The notes under the pieces were generated by a model. It was not told the DNA's origin and searched no databases. It worked only from the letters and a program-made list of their open reading frames with translations. Positions 42,807-52,259 of a stretch of 64,000 nt of DNA are shown in pieces. Position 1 is the first letter of the stretch. Each line of letters opens with the position of its first letter. The stretch spans positions 28,846-92,845 of the forward strand of contig DASZME010000061.1 of assembly GCA_035551995.1 (NCBI GenBank), given 5' to 3'. Made by a program: the position numbers and the translations under genes. Source of the stretch: RYN-428 sp035551995. Its GTDB lineage: Bacteria > Planctomycetota > Phycisphaerae > Tepidisphaerales > Tepidisphaeraceae.

Positions 42807-43958
42807 TTACGCTCGGCTTTCGATCCCATCCTGTCGCCCGAGTATGGGAGATAGGGAGTTCGCCGTCGAAACGCCACGATAAACTTCAAGCAGCCGCCGG
42901 GCATATCGCTTTTGTGAAAGCTCGGAAAGCATGCGCGACATCCCCCGCCGGTAGTCTTCTCGCCGAACAACTAAATCACGAACAATCGCCCCAATCGGCA
43001 CGCAGGCATCCCAAGCCGCGCCGGCGGAGTAATGCGTCAACTCGTTGAGATTTCCCACCCCATCGGTGGCGATCACCGGCACTCCTCGCGCCGCCGCCTC
43101 GAACACCACCAATGGGCATGGATCAAAATGACTCGGGGCCGCCAGTACATCGCACGCGGCATAAAACGTGGATGTATCGTATACCAGGCCCACCGCCTTG
43201 AAGCGCCCGCGCAGTGCCGGAATGTCGAACCTGTCCGTATGCGGCCCCCCGATCAGAAGAAAGCAATCCGGCTCTTTCGCCAGAGCGGCAATCAACCGCT
43301 TGTAACCCTTTCGTTCATCCAAGCCGCCAAGGTATCCGACGACCGATCCTTGAACGTCCAGGCCGAGCAATTTTTTTCTTGCCGCCGATCGCTCTTCAGC
43401 CGAAGCGAAATTCGGTGATGGACATGAGTTGACCATCACCTCCTGGCGCAGCGGAACGCCATACAGTCGTTGAAATTCTTGCCGCAGCAGTTCGCTGCAG
43501 AAAAGCATGCGTGTGGCGGGATTCCATTTGCGATAGCAGAAGTCTTCGGCGTAGAGCACCCCTTGCTGCTGGACACGTACCATTCGCGGGCGAAATCCTG
43601 ACCGCGTCTCAAGACAATTGCGTTCATAAGCGATGCGGGTGAGGAAATGGCAGGTGAATACATCCGAAATCGAAGCCGCTTGTGGCTGGTGCGCGTGAAC
43701 CACGTCAAACCGACGTCCGCCGAGCGCGGATCGAATGAAATGCCCCGCTGTCGCCCATTTCAGCAAGAAGCCGCGCGGCGGCACAGCCAATTTGAGCCAC
43801 GCCACGTGACCTTCCAGTGTTGGATCCAGCAATTTGGCGACAACCGACACTCGGTAACCGCCTTCCAACGCTATGCGGACCTGCGCCAGCGCAACGCGCG
43901 CAATTGCACTATCGTTGCTGATTGCTTCGTGGATCATGCAGAGCGTCGGCTGCGACAT
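42807..43958 (-). CDS. Glycosyltransferase family 4
   Basis: This 383-residue GT-B protein starts PTLCMIHEAISNDSAIARV and has FDVVHAHQPQAASISD in the acceptor domain. The donor domain reads SVVGYLGGLDERKGYKRLI, and its EX7E equivalent is DPCPLVVFEAAARG, with Asp for the first Glu. The product is unknown. It is separated by 22 bases from the acyltransferase upstream region and by 25 bases from the next GT4. Confidence 0.88.
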   Translation of the reverse strand: MSQPTLCMIHEAISNDSAIARVALAQVRIALEGGYRVSVVAKLLDPTLEGHVAWLKLAVPPRGFLLKWATAGHFIRSALGGRRFDVVHAHQPQAASISDVFTCHFLTRIAYERNCLETRSGFRPRMVRVQQQGVLYAEDFCYRKWNPATRMLFCSELLRQEFQRLYGVPLRQEVMVNSCPSPNFASAEERSAARKKLLGLDVQGSVVGYLGGLDERKGYKRLIAALAKEPDCFLLIGGPHTDRFDIPALRGRFKAVGLVYDTSTFYAACDVLAAPSHFDPCPLVVFEAAARGVPVIATDGVGNLNELTHYSAGAAWDACVPIGAIVRDLVVRREDYRRGMSRMLSELSQKRYARRLLEVYRGVSTANSLSPILGRQDGIESRA

Positions 43959-43980
43959 CGTCGATTATAAAGTTCGACCG

Positions 43981-45177
43981 TCAATTGCGGTTTCCCTGCT
44001 GGCGCAAGAAGGGCTTCTCCGCCGCGAGATAAAAGAGGAACGCAAAACCAATCGACAGGAAAGTGCCCAGGCCTAATATGCCCAACGCACGCGCATTAGG
44101 GTTCAACAAAAGTTTGCTTATGATTAAATTGAGCACCACCAGAACCAGCGCGTGCGTCAGGTACAGGCTATATGAAAACATTCCCAACCAAGTCGCTATC
44201 CGCGACGTGAGAAATAGAAGAATTGGCGACCGGAAGCGAGCGGGTAACGTAGTTTCTAACATGACCCGCTCTGCCGCCCAAGCCAGGAACCCCCCCACGG
44301 CGCCGCCACTCACCAGGTCCATGACGAATTGAAATTTCCAGCTTCCACGAATGCTGAGACGACCTTCGCAGATGGTCAATGCCGCCGCGATTACCGCAAA
44401 GGAAGCTGCTATCGCCAAATATCCCCGTCGTCTGTCCCGCCGGCCAAATCCAACCGCGGAAGCCATTCCAATCGCAAACAACGCCGAGAACCATGGCGAC
44501 GCCCATTCGAAGCGCCTGAAGAAGTATAGCGGCGCCAGACCGATAGCGATGCTGCAAACGATGAGCGGCGCCACGCCGAGTTTTCGAAAGATAGGCAACA
44601 GTACCAAGGGAAACAGGAAGTAAATCTGCCATTCCGTCGCGACGCTCCACATTGGGGCGTCGATTTTGTAAACCCACCCTTCGTTCAGATTATGCACCAG
44701 CAAAAAATGTGAAATCAGAACGCCTTTGGTAAAAGCGGGCCACATTGTGCTCCACCAGTTTCCAACCGGCCTTGGACCGCCGGGAACCAGCGCCATTACG
44801 AGCAGGCACAATATGAGAATCGCATAATATGGCGGCAAGATGCGGCGCGCGCGCCGTCCGATGTAAGGGAGAAATCCGCCGATCGAATCCAGATTGGAAG
44901 GAGAATTGGAATTGCGCGAGCGGATGACGGGCATCATCAGGCAATACCCCGACAAGACAATGAAGATCGATACCGCGGTGTGTCCCCCGCGGGTCAGGTC
45001 GATCACCCATTTCAGCCACGGCCATACACCATCTCGATCAATGAGTATTCCGACGTGCGCGAGAACGACGTAGAGCGATGTCATCCCTCGAATGCCGTCC
45101 AAATGCTCGAAACGGATGCGGCGTGGCGCGGCGCGTACCTCAACAATTTTCCCGACTTCGGCCAAAACCGACGTCAT
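43981..45177 (-). CDS. Membrane acyltransferase, acyltransferase-3 family
   Basis: From the ATG at 45177 (ATGA overlap with the upstream acyltransferase) the protein is 398 residues with about ten helices. Motifs are RFEHLDGIRGMTSLYVVLAH, HTAVSIFIVLSGYCLMMPV and PMWSVATEWQIYFLFP, the last corresponding to the W-S-L-A-x-E element with Thr. The open frame extends 78 codons upstream, but that part overlaps the preceding gene. Two adjacent acyltransferases suggest two acylation positions or an acylation cascade. Confidence 0.88.
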   Translation of the reverse strand: MTSVLAEVGKIVEVRAAPRRIRFEHLDGIRGMTSLYVVLAHVGILIDRDGVWPWLKWVIDLTRGGHTAVSIFIVLSGYCLMMPVIRSRNSNSPSNLDSIGGFLPYIGRRARRILPPYYAILILCLLVMALVPGGPRPVGNWWSTMWPAFTKGVLISHFLLVHNLNEGWVYKIDAPMWSVATEWQIYFLFPLVLLPIFRKLGVAPLIVCSIAIGLAPLYFFRRFEWASPWFSALFAIGMASAVGFGRRDRRRGYLAIAASFAVIAAALTICEGRLSIRGSWKFQFVMDLVSGGAVGGFLAWAAERVMLETTLPARFRSPILLFLTSRIATWLGMFSYSLYLTHALVLVVLNLIISKLLLNPNARALGILGLGTFLSIGFAFLFYLAAEKPFLRQQGNRN

Positions 45178-46373
45178 ACCGCTGCTCCGGCCGCGAGATA
45201 TTCCTGTGGCAACAGACTTTGCCTGGGCGCTTGGGCGCCGATCGGCGGCCCGGCTCGTGTCGGGAAAAAGCGATCTCGCAAACGCAAGGAAGGCCCCTCG
45301 ATCAGCCATGTCATCATCACGCCCACCAGAACGCTTACCGTCACATACATCAAACCCGATAGCGCCGTCCCGCTTCCGATTCCAATTCGGATGAACGATT
45401 GTGTACCCCACGCGCTCACCGGCACATGAAACAGGTAGATCGCATAGGAATTCATCCCGATTGCCGCGAGCCCTCGAACCGCAATGGAATGCGGGAGTTC
45501 AATGAACGCCAACGGCAATAGCAACAAGCCGCTCGCCAGATAAAGTACAGTCGGCCAAAGCACATAAATTATCGGAGTGCCTCGTCGCACTACAAACGGC
45601 AACATCAACAGCGCCAGGCCGAGGGCGACCATTTTGCCGCTTCGAACAACAACGAACTGTCGCAGCCGAGCCTTCTCAAACCAATACCAGTAGCCCAGTA
45701 GTACGCCGAAGAAAAGCGAATCCATTCGAAGATGTGATCGCGCAAGACTATGAAAGAATTCGTACTCCGAACTACAAGCACTGGCAATTCGCATTCCCAG
45801 GGACGCGATCGCGACGATCAGGAAGATCCATGGAAGCCGCGAAAACGGATTGCTTCCCCCGCCCATCGTCAGTACCGTCAGGATCAGTACAATTGCCAGA
45901 TAAAAGTGCTCTTCGACGGCGAGAGACCAGGTATGAATCCATAGTCCCCCGCGATAGTTCTGAAAAAAAAGCATTTCCGGCAGGATCCGACGTGGATCGA
46001 GGCTGTGCATTCGCCATCGAACGAAAACCGTAAGCAAAATCAGCGCCCAAAATCCTGGATAAATCTTGAAGCCACGTCGAATGAGAAAGTGAATCGGGCG
46101 AATTCGCAGATGCTTTTGATATTCCCGAAAGAGCAGTCCAGCGACGAGAAATCCGCTCAGAACGAAGAACAAATCGACGCCAATCCAGCCGCCCCGTCTC
46201 CATGCGTCAATAAAAAATCGCAATAATGCCGGCTGATCCGACGACATCGTGTTCATATGATTGCCGAAGACTAGCAGAATGGCGATCCCGCGCAAGCAAT
46301 CGAGCGATGCCGATCGGCGACCGCCCTCGTTTGCCGGCGACCGCGCGTCGGAATGTTGCGATTTGCATGTCAT
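45174..46373 (-). CDS. Membrane acyltransferase, acyltransferase-3 family
   Basis: This 399-residue protein carries RSASLDCLRGIAILLVFGNH, GWIGVDLFFVLSGFLVAGLL, FLIRRGFKIYPGFW and HTWSLAVEEHFYLAI, all standard for the family. A helix near the C-terminus has MNSYAIYLFHVPVSAWG. The last 40 residues are hydrophilic. It overlaps by ATGA at both ends, with the upstream DXD-type transferase and the downstream acyltransferase, so translation of the three is probably coupled. Confidence 0.9.
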   Translation of the reverse strand: MTCKSQHSDARSPANEGGRRSASLDCLRGIAILLVFGNHMNTMSSDQPALLRFFIDAWRRGGWIGVDLFFVLSGFLVAGLLFREYQKHLRIRPIHFLIRRGFKIYPGFWALILLTVFVRWRMHSLDPRRILPEMLFFQNYRGGLWIHTWSLAVEEHFYLAIVLILTVLTMGGGSNPFSRLPWIFLIVAIASLGMRIASACSSEYEFFHSLARSHLRMDSLFFGVLLGYWYWFEKARLRQFVVVRSGKMVALGLALLMLPFVVRRGTPIIYVLWPTVLYLASGLLLLPLAFIELPHSIAVRGLAAIGMNSYAIYLFHVPVSAWGTQSFIRIGIGSGTALSGLMYVTVSVLVGVMMTWLIEGPSLRLRDRFFPTRAGPPIGAQAPRQSLLPQEYLAAGAAV

Positions 46374-47434
46374 GGTTGGCGCGTGATGGAAAGCGCCGAG
46401 ATGAATCCCCGCTCAATCAATTCCCGCATTCCTTCGTCGTATAAAAAGGGACGAGGGAAATTCGCGTAATGTTTGGCGGTGAGGGGCTGACCAGCGGATG
46501 TGGTCATGCCCGGCCCGAACGAGAGCATATATGTTTCCGGAAGAAAATCGCAGCCAAGCCGGCTGGCTAACAACGCGTGCAATGTCTGTTCCGTCCACCA
46601 CGGATCGCTGAGAATGTCCGGGTCGGCGAGGAACTCTTCGATCAGGGTTAGCGGCAGTGATTCACGGCGAAACAGGCACAATCCGGCATTCAGCCGTGGA
46701 ACGAGGTCCAGGCAATGCCGTTCCTTTGCCGCCTCGGGCGTGAGGTTATATGGCCAATCTGAGCAATCGCGATTGAACAAACTCCTCGACAATCGGGATC
46801 GGCCCGCGTGGATTAACTCATCGGGCCGACGAAAAAACAGAATGTCGGAATCGATGAGCAACACGTTCTCAGCCGCCGAAAGCAGCAGGCAATCCAGTAG
46901 TTTACGCATCATCACGCTTCGCCGCCTCGCATCGGCGCATCGTTTTAGTTTGTGCTTTTCAAGCTGATACGTTACCTCCGAATCGGCCGCTTCCTCGGCC
47001 ACAAAACGGCTGTTGGGGAAGTGGCGGGACAACAGATCGCGATCGTGTCGATCGATTGGCCCACCCTGATGCCACACCAGGGGCCAGACAACCTCTGAAA
47101 AAGTATAGAAGCTCTTTATCGCCCACAACGCCAACCGGACGTCGGCCCCACGGATTAGAATATGCACTTCACACTGCGTACCCGGTTGATGGGAAAAAGG
47201 AACGGTGTGCATTGGACGGGTTGTAAGAATTTGCTTTTCCAACCGCCTCCGGCGGAACAGATGAGCCAAGCCTCCCTTATAGGCAATCGCCCGGTAGTGT
47301 TGAAAAGTTTGGGAGCGGTTGAAAAACTTCTTTATCGCCTGGGTCATAATGAGAAACGATCGAAAACGCGGATGTGTATTTCCCGGATCGCGGCTTCGGC
47401 GGAGGGACTTCGTTAACACAAGCACGACTTGCAC
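46370..47434 (-). CDS. Putative glycosyltransferase with DXD motif
   Basis: The protein is 354 residues from the first ATG; MTQAIKKFF (47347) is an equally good start giving 325. A GT-A-like core contains CEVHILIRGADVRLALWAIK, then NVLLIDSDILFFRRPDELI with the DSD metal motif, and GLCLFRRESLPLTLIEEFL. I do not recognise a named family with certainty; GT8 or nucleotide-diphospho-sugar transferase folds are the likely frame. It overlaps the end of the upstream GT4 and the start of the acyltransferase. Confidence 0.7.
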   Translation of the reverse strand: MQVVLVLTKSLRRSRDPGNTHPRFRSFLIMTQAIKKFFNRSQTFQHYRAIAYKGGLAHLFRRRRLEKQILTTRPMHTVPFSHQPGTQCEVHILIRGADVRLALWAIKSFYTFSEVVWPLVWHQGGPIDRHDRDLLSRHFPNSRFVAEEAADSEVTYQLEKHKLKRCADARRRSVMMRKLLDCLLLSAAENVLLIDSDILFFRRPDELIHAGRSRLSRSLFNRDCSDWPYNLTPEAAKERHCLDLVPRLNAGLCLFRRESLPLTLIEEFLADPDILSDPWWTEQTLHALLASRLGCDFLPETYMLSFGPGMTTSAGQPLTAKHYANFPRPFLYDEGMRELIERGFISALSITRQP

Positions 47435-48639
47435 GACGCTTTCGTGGACGCGATCACGCTACGATATGCTTCAAGGTACTGATCGGTGATAGCGGTCCAG
47501 GAGAATTGATTGGAGCGCCGTCGCGCGGCGTCGGCGAAGGCCGCGCGCAAGACCGGTGCATCGATCAATAGTCTTAGCGCTCCCGCCAGCGCCGGTGCGT
47601 CTTCTTTGGGCACGATCAAACCGGTTGTTCCATCGATGACCACTTCGGGCACGCCGCCGACACGGGTAGCCACCGTCGCGCGGCCAGCGGCCAAGGCTTC
47701 GGCGCAAACGACCGGCAATCCTTCATCCGCCCGTGAAGGCAACGCAAAGATATCACATCCCGCGAATAGCGCCGTCACACGCGACCGGTCGGCGCGGCCG
47801 AGCAAATGCACCGACTTTTCCAAGCAAAGTTCCCGTGACAACGTTGCAAGTGCCGGTAGTTCGGGTCCTTCCCCCGCGATTAGTAAGTCCCATTGCGTTT
47901 CTTTCAACAGCGCCCAGGCGCGAAGCAGAACGTCAAAACCTTTCTGCCGAACAGCGCGACCCAGGGCAAGGACATACGGCTTGGGATGAATGAACGCTTT
48001 GGCCGTCGAAAAATCGCCTACCTTCGCCCCGTTGAATATCACCCGCGCGCGCGATCCGAAGGAATAGCCACAAATCGCTTCGCCATCGGCAAGGGTCTTC
48101 GCCGAGCATCCTGTAATCAAATCGGCGTGGCCGAGCACACGCCGGACTCCGGCTTGCACGTCGGGACGCTGAAACACGCCGCCCGCGTCCATGGTAAATT
48201 CGCCTTGGAGCGTAACGATCAATGGCAGGTGCAACCGCTGCTTAACGCGCACGGCGTATTCCGCGTTGGCGCTAAGGCATTGAACGTGAATGACATCGGG
48301 CGAGAAATCCTGCATTTGGGCACAAAGCCGGCGCACTGTACCCGGACCGTGAAGCAGTGCTCCGGCTGTCTGACGCCACGATCCCCCGACGCACCGAAAT
48401 GCGTGACGACGAATCGGCAATCCTTCAATCGTCTCGTAAGCCGCGAGATCCTTGGGCCAACGATTCGTCACCACCACGACTTCATGCCCCATTCGCACAA
48501 GTTGATGCGCTTGCTGGCGAACAAGTTCCTCCACCCCGCCAAAGTGCGGATGGAACTGGCTGGCAAAGATGGCGGCGCGTAGCCGTGACGCACCCTGTCG
48601 CCCGGAAAAACCAAGTGATGGGCGTGGCTTAGAATTCAT
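47413..48639 (-). CDS. Glycosyltransferase family 4
   Basis: From the ATG at 48639 (ATGA overlap) the protein is 408 residues. It shows AAIFASQFHPHFGGVEELVR, DVIHVQCLSANAEYAVRV and the donor-domain strand YVLALGRAVRQKGFDVLLRA. The EX7E motif is in EGLPVVCAEALAAG, followed by VGGVPEVVIDGTTGLIV. The upstream extension of the frame is antisense-like sequence and is not used. The specific sugar is unknown. Confidence 0.9.
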   Translation of the reverse strand: MNSKPRPSLGFSGRQGASRLRAAIFASQFHPHFGGVEELVRQQAHQLVRMGHEVVVVTNRWPKDLAAYETIEGLPIRRHAFRCVGGSWRQTAGALLHGPGTVRRLCAQMQDFSPDVIHVQCLSANAEYAVRVKQRLHLPLIVTLQGEFTMDAGGVFQRPDVQAGVRRVLGHADLITGCSAKTLADGEAICGYSFGSRARVIFNGAKVGDFSTAKAFIHPKPYVLALGRAVRQKGFDVLLRAWALLKETQWDLLIAGEGPELPALATLSRELCLEKSVHLLGRADRSRVTALFAGCDIFALPSRADEGLPVVCAEALAAGRATVATRVGGVPEVVIDGTTGLIVPKEDAPALAGALRLLIDAPVLRAAFADAARRRSNQFSWTAITDQYLEAYRSVIASTKASCKSCLC

Positions 48640-49874
48640 ACTGCTACGCGATCCGCATCTTGCCCAGTCGCCATGCGCTCCATCATTGTTGCAGGCGGTT
48701 TGATCGCGCTCCGTCCCCCTCCGCTCGTCGCGCGCCCCAGTTCGTGAATCTTCCGCCAAGTGCGGTCCCAGGAAAACTCGCCGGCCCGCGCACGCCCGCG
48801 CTGGGATAATTCGCGCCGAACGCTGGGATCGGCGATGAGTCGTTCGAGCTGATCCGCCAGTTCATCAATGTTGTCGCGCTCGAAAAGAAGTCCGGCGCCG
48901 CCGATGACTTCCGGCGTGCCGCCAGTGCGCGAGCCGATGACGGCTAGCCCGCTTGCCATACCTTCGAGATTGACGAATGCACATGGCTCCTCCCATCGGG
49001 ATGGCGTGACGTGGATGGAAGCTTTGTGCAATTCCATTGGGAGGCGTGCTCGTTCGACCAGGCCGCCTTTTCGCACATTCACGCCCAATCGCTCCAACTC
49101 ATGGCGTAGGGTCTCCATCTCACGGTCAAACGCCGTTTGCGAATCAGTCGCCACATCTCGCCATCCGAGAATTTGCAGCGAAAAATCTCGGCGCTTGCGC
49201 GCCACTTTCAGCGCGGCACGCAATAACGTGTCGGGCGCCTTCTCCCGGCAGACGCGCCCGGTGAAATTAATCACCGCCGCCCCAGGCGCAAGCGTTGCCG
49301 CCGGAGCGAATCGTTCCAGGTTGACGCCGTTATATACGGTAACTACCGATCCGGCCGCCAGTCCATAGGCTCCTTCGACCCATTCGCCCAGCGCCCGACT
49401 CACCGCCGCGACGACATTAACCGAGTCCTTGAGTTCCCCTGGGAAAAATCGTTTGATTCGATGATAATTCTGAAACAGCAGGACCATATGCAAGCGCGGA
49501 AACCGTTTGCGCAGGTAGATGGCCAACTCGACGTCGTTCTGAAGCACCAGCGGCGAATCGCCGAGGTTCCCGGCTTCAATCGAATCAGCCACCCTCCGAG
49601 CATACACCTCATGCCGCAGATGAGGCCATTGGCTGATCTTTCGCTTCACGCGCTCCCATCTAAAAAGCCACGGGTTCGACGGCAGCTCCGGCGGCGAAAC
49701 ATAGACCGTTCTCGGCCAATCATATTTCGGCGCGTCGTGGCTCATCGTCAGGACCGTCGGCTCAATCCCTTCGCGCTTTGCGCATTGGCACAATTCCCAG
49801 ATGTACGTGCTCAGCGAACCGCCGCATACCGGCGAAAACGTTTCGGTCGAATAATTCAGAAACGCGATACTCAT
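48636..49874 (-). CDS. Glycosyltransferase family 4, ETFTP-type paralogue 1
   Basis: From the ATG at 49874 it begins MSIAFLNYSTETFSPVCGGS, the same opening as three other proteins of this locus. The acceptor domain has PLVLQNDVELAIYLRKRFP. The donor domain has AVINFTGRVCREKAPDTLLR, a basic dipeptide-rich segment, HVTPSRWEEPCAFVNLEGMASG with EX7E, and GSRTGGTPEVIGGAG. It is 412 residues long. Its relatives are at 52260, 53386 and 54659, with two unrelated GT4 genes inserted between. Confidence 0.9.
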   Translation of the reverse strand: MSIAFLNYSTETFSPVCGGSLSTYIWELCQCAKREGIEPTVLTMSHDAPKYDWPRTVYVSPPELPSNPWLFRWERVKRKISQWPHLRHEVYARRVADSIEAGNLGDSPLVLQNDVELAIYLRKRFPRLHMVLLFQNYHRIKRFFPGELKDSVNVVAAVSRALGEWVEGAYGLAAGSVVTVYNGVNLERFAPAATLAPGAAVINFTGRVCREKAPDTLLRAALKVARKRRDFSLQILGWRDVATDSQTAFDREMETLRHELERLGVNVRKGGLVERARLPMELHKASIHVTPSRWEEPCAFVNLEGMASGLAVIGSRTGGTPEVIGGAGLLFERDNIDELADQLERLIADPSVRRELSQRGRARAGEFSWDRTWRKIHELGRATSGGGRSAIKPPATMMERMATGQDADRVAV

Positions 49875-49891
49875 AGCATGTAACGGCGAGG

Positions 49892-51007
49892 TTAATGCGA
49901 CGGCACGACGCGACGACATCGTCCCGCCTCATCGCATGCGATCCGAGCGTAAATAGCTTCGTATTGTTCTACGACGCGCTCCCACGAATACTCTTTGACT
50001 CTTTCCAGTCCAAGCGTTCGCAGCCGTTGTCGCTCCGACGAATCACGCAATAGCCGGAGCAACGTGAGGCCGAGTTGGTCCGGCTGACAAAGGATGCCGT
50101 ATTTTCCGTTGTCGAGCACTTCGCGCGCGCCGGCATTCGGCGTTGCCACGACAGGAGTGCCCGAGGCCATTGCCTCGATGTAGGGTACGCCGAATCCCTC
50201 GTAGCTACTTGGCAGGCAAAAAACCCACGCGCGACGATACAGTTCCGCGAGATCTTCCAGTGGAATTCGACCAAACACCTTCACTCCATCGGCAGACGGC
50301 GCATCGCTGCATACCATCCACAGTCGTGCTTCGGGCAAAACGGGACGGATCGTCCGGGCAAATGCCTCGGCCAGCAGCGCGCCGCGCTTGCGGTGATGAT
50401 ACGTTCCGACGAAAAGAATCGTCGGTTGCAACTCTTTCCCATCCGGCGCCGCCGACGCACTGTTTGCTTGACCGGATATCCGCAGCGTATGTCCCGGATA
50501 AAACGCCGACAGATCAACCCCGTTCACGATTACATCCTTGACCCAGGGATAGTAAACGGCGGTGTTTCTCGATACGCACGCCGTGCGGTCGGCGACGAGC
50601 GTCGCCATCACTTCGCTAAGTCCCAGGAGCGTCATCCGAAGCTTCTCGAAAATGCGAGGAATATGCACGGCCTCGGCAAAACATGACCCGTGCATCGTGC
50701 GCACATGAACGGGCCTCGTGGCGCCCCAAAGCCAGTAGTCGTCCCCATGGGCATGCAACACGTCGAATCTGGACCAGTCGATCCGCCTCAGATTCCACGC
50801 GAACCGGAAAGTGCGCGGCCGCTCGGTCGGCACGACCACCGTCTTATACAGCGCTGCGTCTCCCGCCTGGCACAGACTGAACATAGTCACATGATGTCCT
50901 CGCCGGCACAGGGCATTGGCCATGTAATGCGCCTGATAGCCGGAGCCAATCTTGCTCCCGCCGGGCAAGTAATGGGAGATCATCGCTATGTTCAGCCTCA
51001 AACTCAT
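49892..51007 (-). CDS. Glycosyltransferase family 4
   Basis: This 371-residue GT-B protein begins LNIAMISHYLPGGSKIGSGY and has FDVLHAHGDDYWLWG. The donor-domain strand is PTILFVGTYHHRKRGALLAE, with EX7E in EGFGVPYIEAMASG and a following ATPNAGAREVLDNGKYG. The HRKRG segment is typical of GT4 enzymes using UDP- or GDP-sugars; which one is not clear. It lies 17 bases before the next gene. Confidence 0.9.
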   Translation of the reverse strand: MSLRLNIAMISHYLPGGSKIGSGYQAHYMANALCRRGHHVTMFSLCQAGDAALYKTVVVPTERPRTFRFAWNLRRIDWSRFDVLHAHGDDYWLWGATRPVHVRTMHGSCFAEAVHIPRIFEKLRMTLLGLSEVMATLVADRTACVSRNTAVYYPWVKDVIVNGVDLSAFYPGHTLRISGQANSASAAPDGKELQPTILFVGTYHHRKRGALLAEAFARTIRPVLPEARLWMVCSDAPSADGVKVFGRIPLEDLAELYRRAWVFCLPSSYEGFGVPYIEAMASGTPVVATPNAGAREVLDNGKYGILCQPDQLGLTLLRLLRDSSERQRLRTLGLERVKEYSWERVVEQYEAIYARIACDEAGRCRRVVPSH

Positions 51008-51014
51008 GGCGGCG

Positions 51015-52256
51015 TCACCCGGCGATCCGGTCGGAGTTGCTCGCGACCGATGAGGGAAGGTGATTGAGAACCGCGCCGTCGTGAGCGGCCCGTTCGTCTA
51101 TTTTAAGTAGTCTCTCGAGTTGCAGGGTTCTCCGCGACCAATCCGCCGCCGCCGCGTGTTGCACGGATCGTTCCTTGTAAAGCCGAAGCGTGACGGAACA
51201 GGTCGCGAACGACCTCAGAGCGTCGGCAATCGCGCGGTTGTCGTCAGGATCCACCATAAGCGCCGCTCCGCCCGTCGCCTGGGGCAGGCCTCCGCGGTTG
51301 GAGGCGAGCACGGCGCATCCGGAGGCCATTGCCTCCAAAGCGACCAGTGGGCACGGATCGTTGGACCGCGCCAGAAGGCACACGACGTCGTGACTCCGAA
51401 TGAGGGCTGGGATTCCGGCGCGAGTGACGTAACCCACATGGTTGGCGCCGGCGGCGTCCATTTTCTGTTTCAGCGCCCGGAAGAATGAATCCGCTTCCTG
51501 TCCCTCGTTGCCATAAAACCATAACCCACCCGCTACAGTGAGTGAAACCGGCAGCCCCTCGGCTCGTAACGCCGAAACGGCGTCGGCCGCAAGGTCCGGA
51601 CCCTTATTCGGGTCCAACCGGCCGACGAACAGAACGCGCAGAGGCTCGCCTAGTGGCCGCGGCGTAAGAAATCCGCGTTCGGGGAAAAACGCGCCAAGGT
51701 CGACGCCGTTCAGCACCGTCGTTAGCTTCCCACCCTCGAATCCATGTTCATCGCGAGTCCAACTGTTGATGTAGTCGCTGACGGCGACAAATTGATCCAC
51801 GGCGACGGACGACGCCAAGGCGTTTTTTTGATCTGTCCGGATCTCATTATGAAGCCATGCCACCACCCTGGTATCCGCCACGGCGCGTTTGACATGAGCG
51901 GGGGACACCAGGTCGTTGTGGACGATAACCACCTCCGGCGGCGCCGCCAGACTCTTAATCGCCTTCCGGAAAGACCGCAGGTAATGCTCGTAATATGGCC
52001 AGTCCCACCGGTATATTTTCTTTCGCAAGCCCGAGAGCCGGCGCCGGAAGAAATTGAGCGTCTGGCGGGTGGCGGGCTTCAACGGCACAAAAGAGCCGGC
52101 ATCATAAACTGGGTCACTTGTATCAGGCGCCAGCACCGTCACTCGATGTCCAAGTTGCAGTAGATGCCGTGAATGCTGCATCGCAACGGTGGCGATGGCG
52201 CCGCCGGACACGGGCGAATAGTATTCGATGGGCGGGAGCAACTGGACAATATGCAC
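51015..52256 (-). CDS. Glycosyltransferase family 4
   Basis: This 413-residue protein begins MHIVQLLPPIEYYSPVSGGA. It has VVAWLHNEIRTDQKNAL in the acceptor domain and LRVLFVGRLDPNKGPDLAAD in the donor domain. The EX7E equivalent is DPCPLVALEAMASG, starting with Asp as in the gene at 42807. The last 30 residues are low-complexity. It starts three bases after the stop of the upstream gene. Confidence 0.9.
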   Translation of the reverse strand: MHIVQLLPPIEYYSPVSGGAIATVAMQHSRHLLQLGHRVTVLAPDTSDPVYDAGSFVPLKPATRQTLNFFRRRLSGLRKKIYRWDWPYYEHYLRSFRKAIKSLAAPPEVVIVHNDLVSPAHVKRAVADTRVVAWLHNEIRTDQKNALASSVAVDQFVAVSDYINSWTRDEHGFEGGKLTTVLNGVDLGAFFPERGFLTPRPLGEPLRVLFVGRLDPNKGPDLAADAVSALRAEGLPVSLTVAGGLWFYGNEGQEADSFFRALKQKMDAAGANHVGYVTRAGIPALIRSHDVVCLLARSNDPCPLVALEAMASGCAVLASNRGGLPQATGGAALMVDPDDNRAIADALRSFATCSVTLRLYKERSVQHAAAADWSRRTLQLERLLKIDERAAHDGAVLNHLPSSVASNSDRIAG

Positions 52257-52259
52257 GGT

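Noticed and set aside
45178..45411. Upstream extension of the acyltransferase gene at 43981
   Set aside because: It overlaps the 3' end of the preceding acyltransferase in another frame; the ATGA start at 45177 fits family N-termini.
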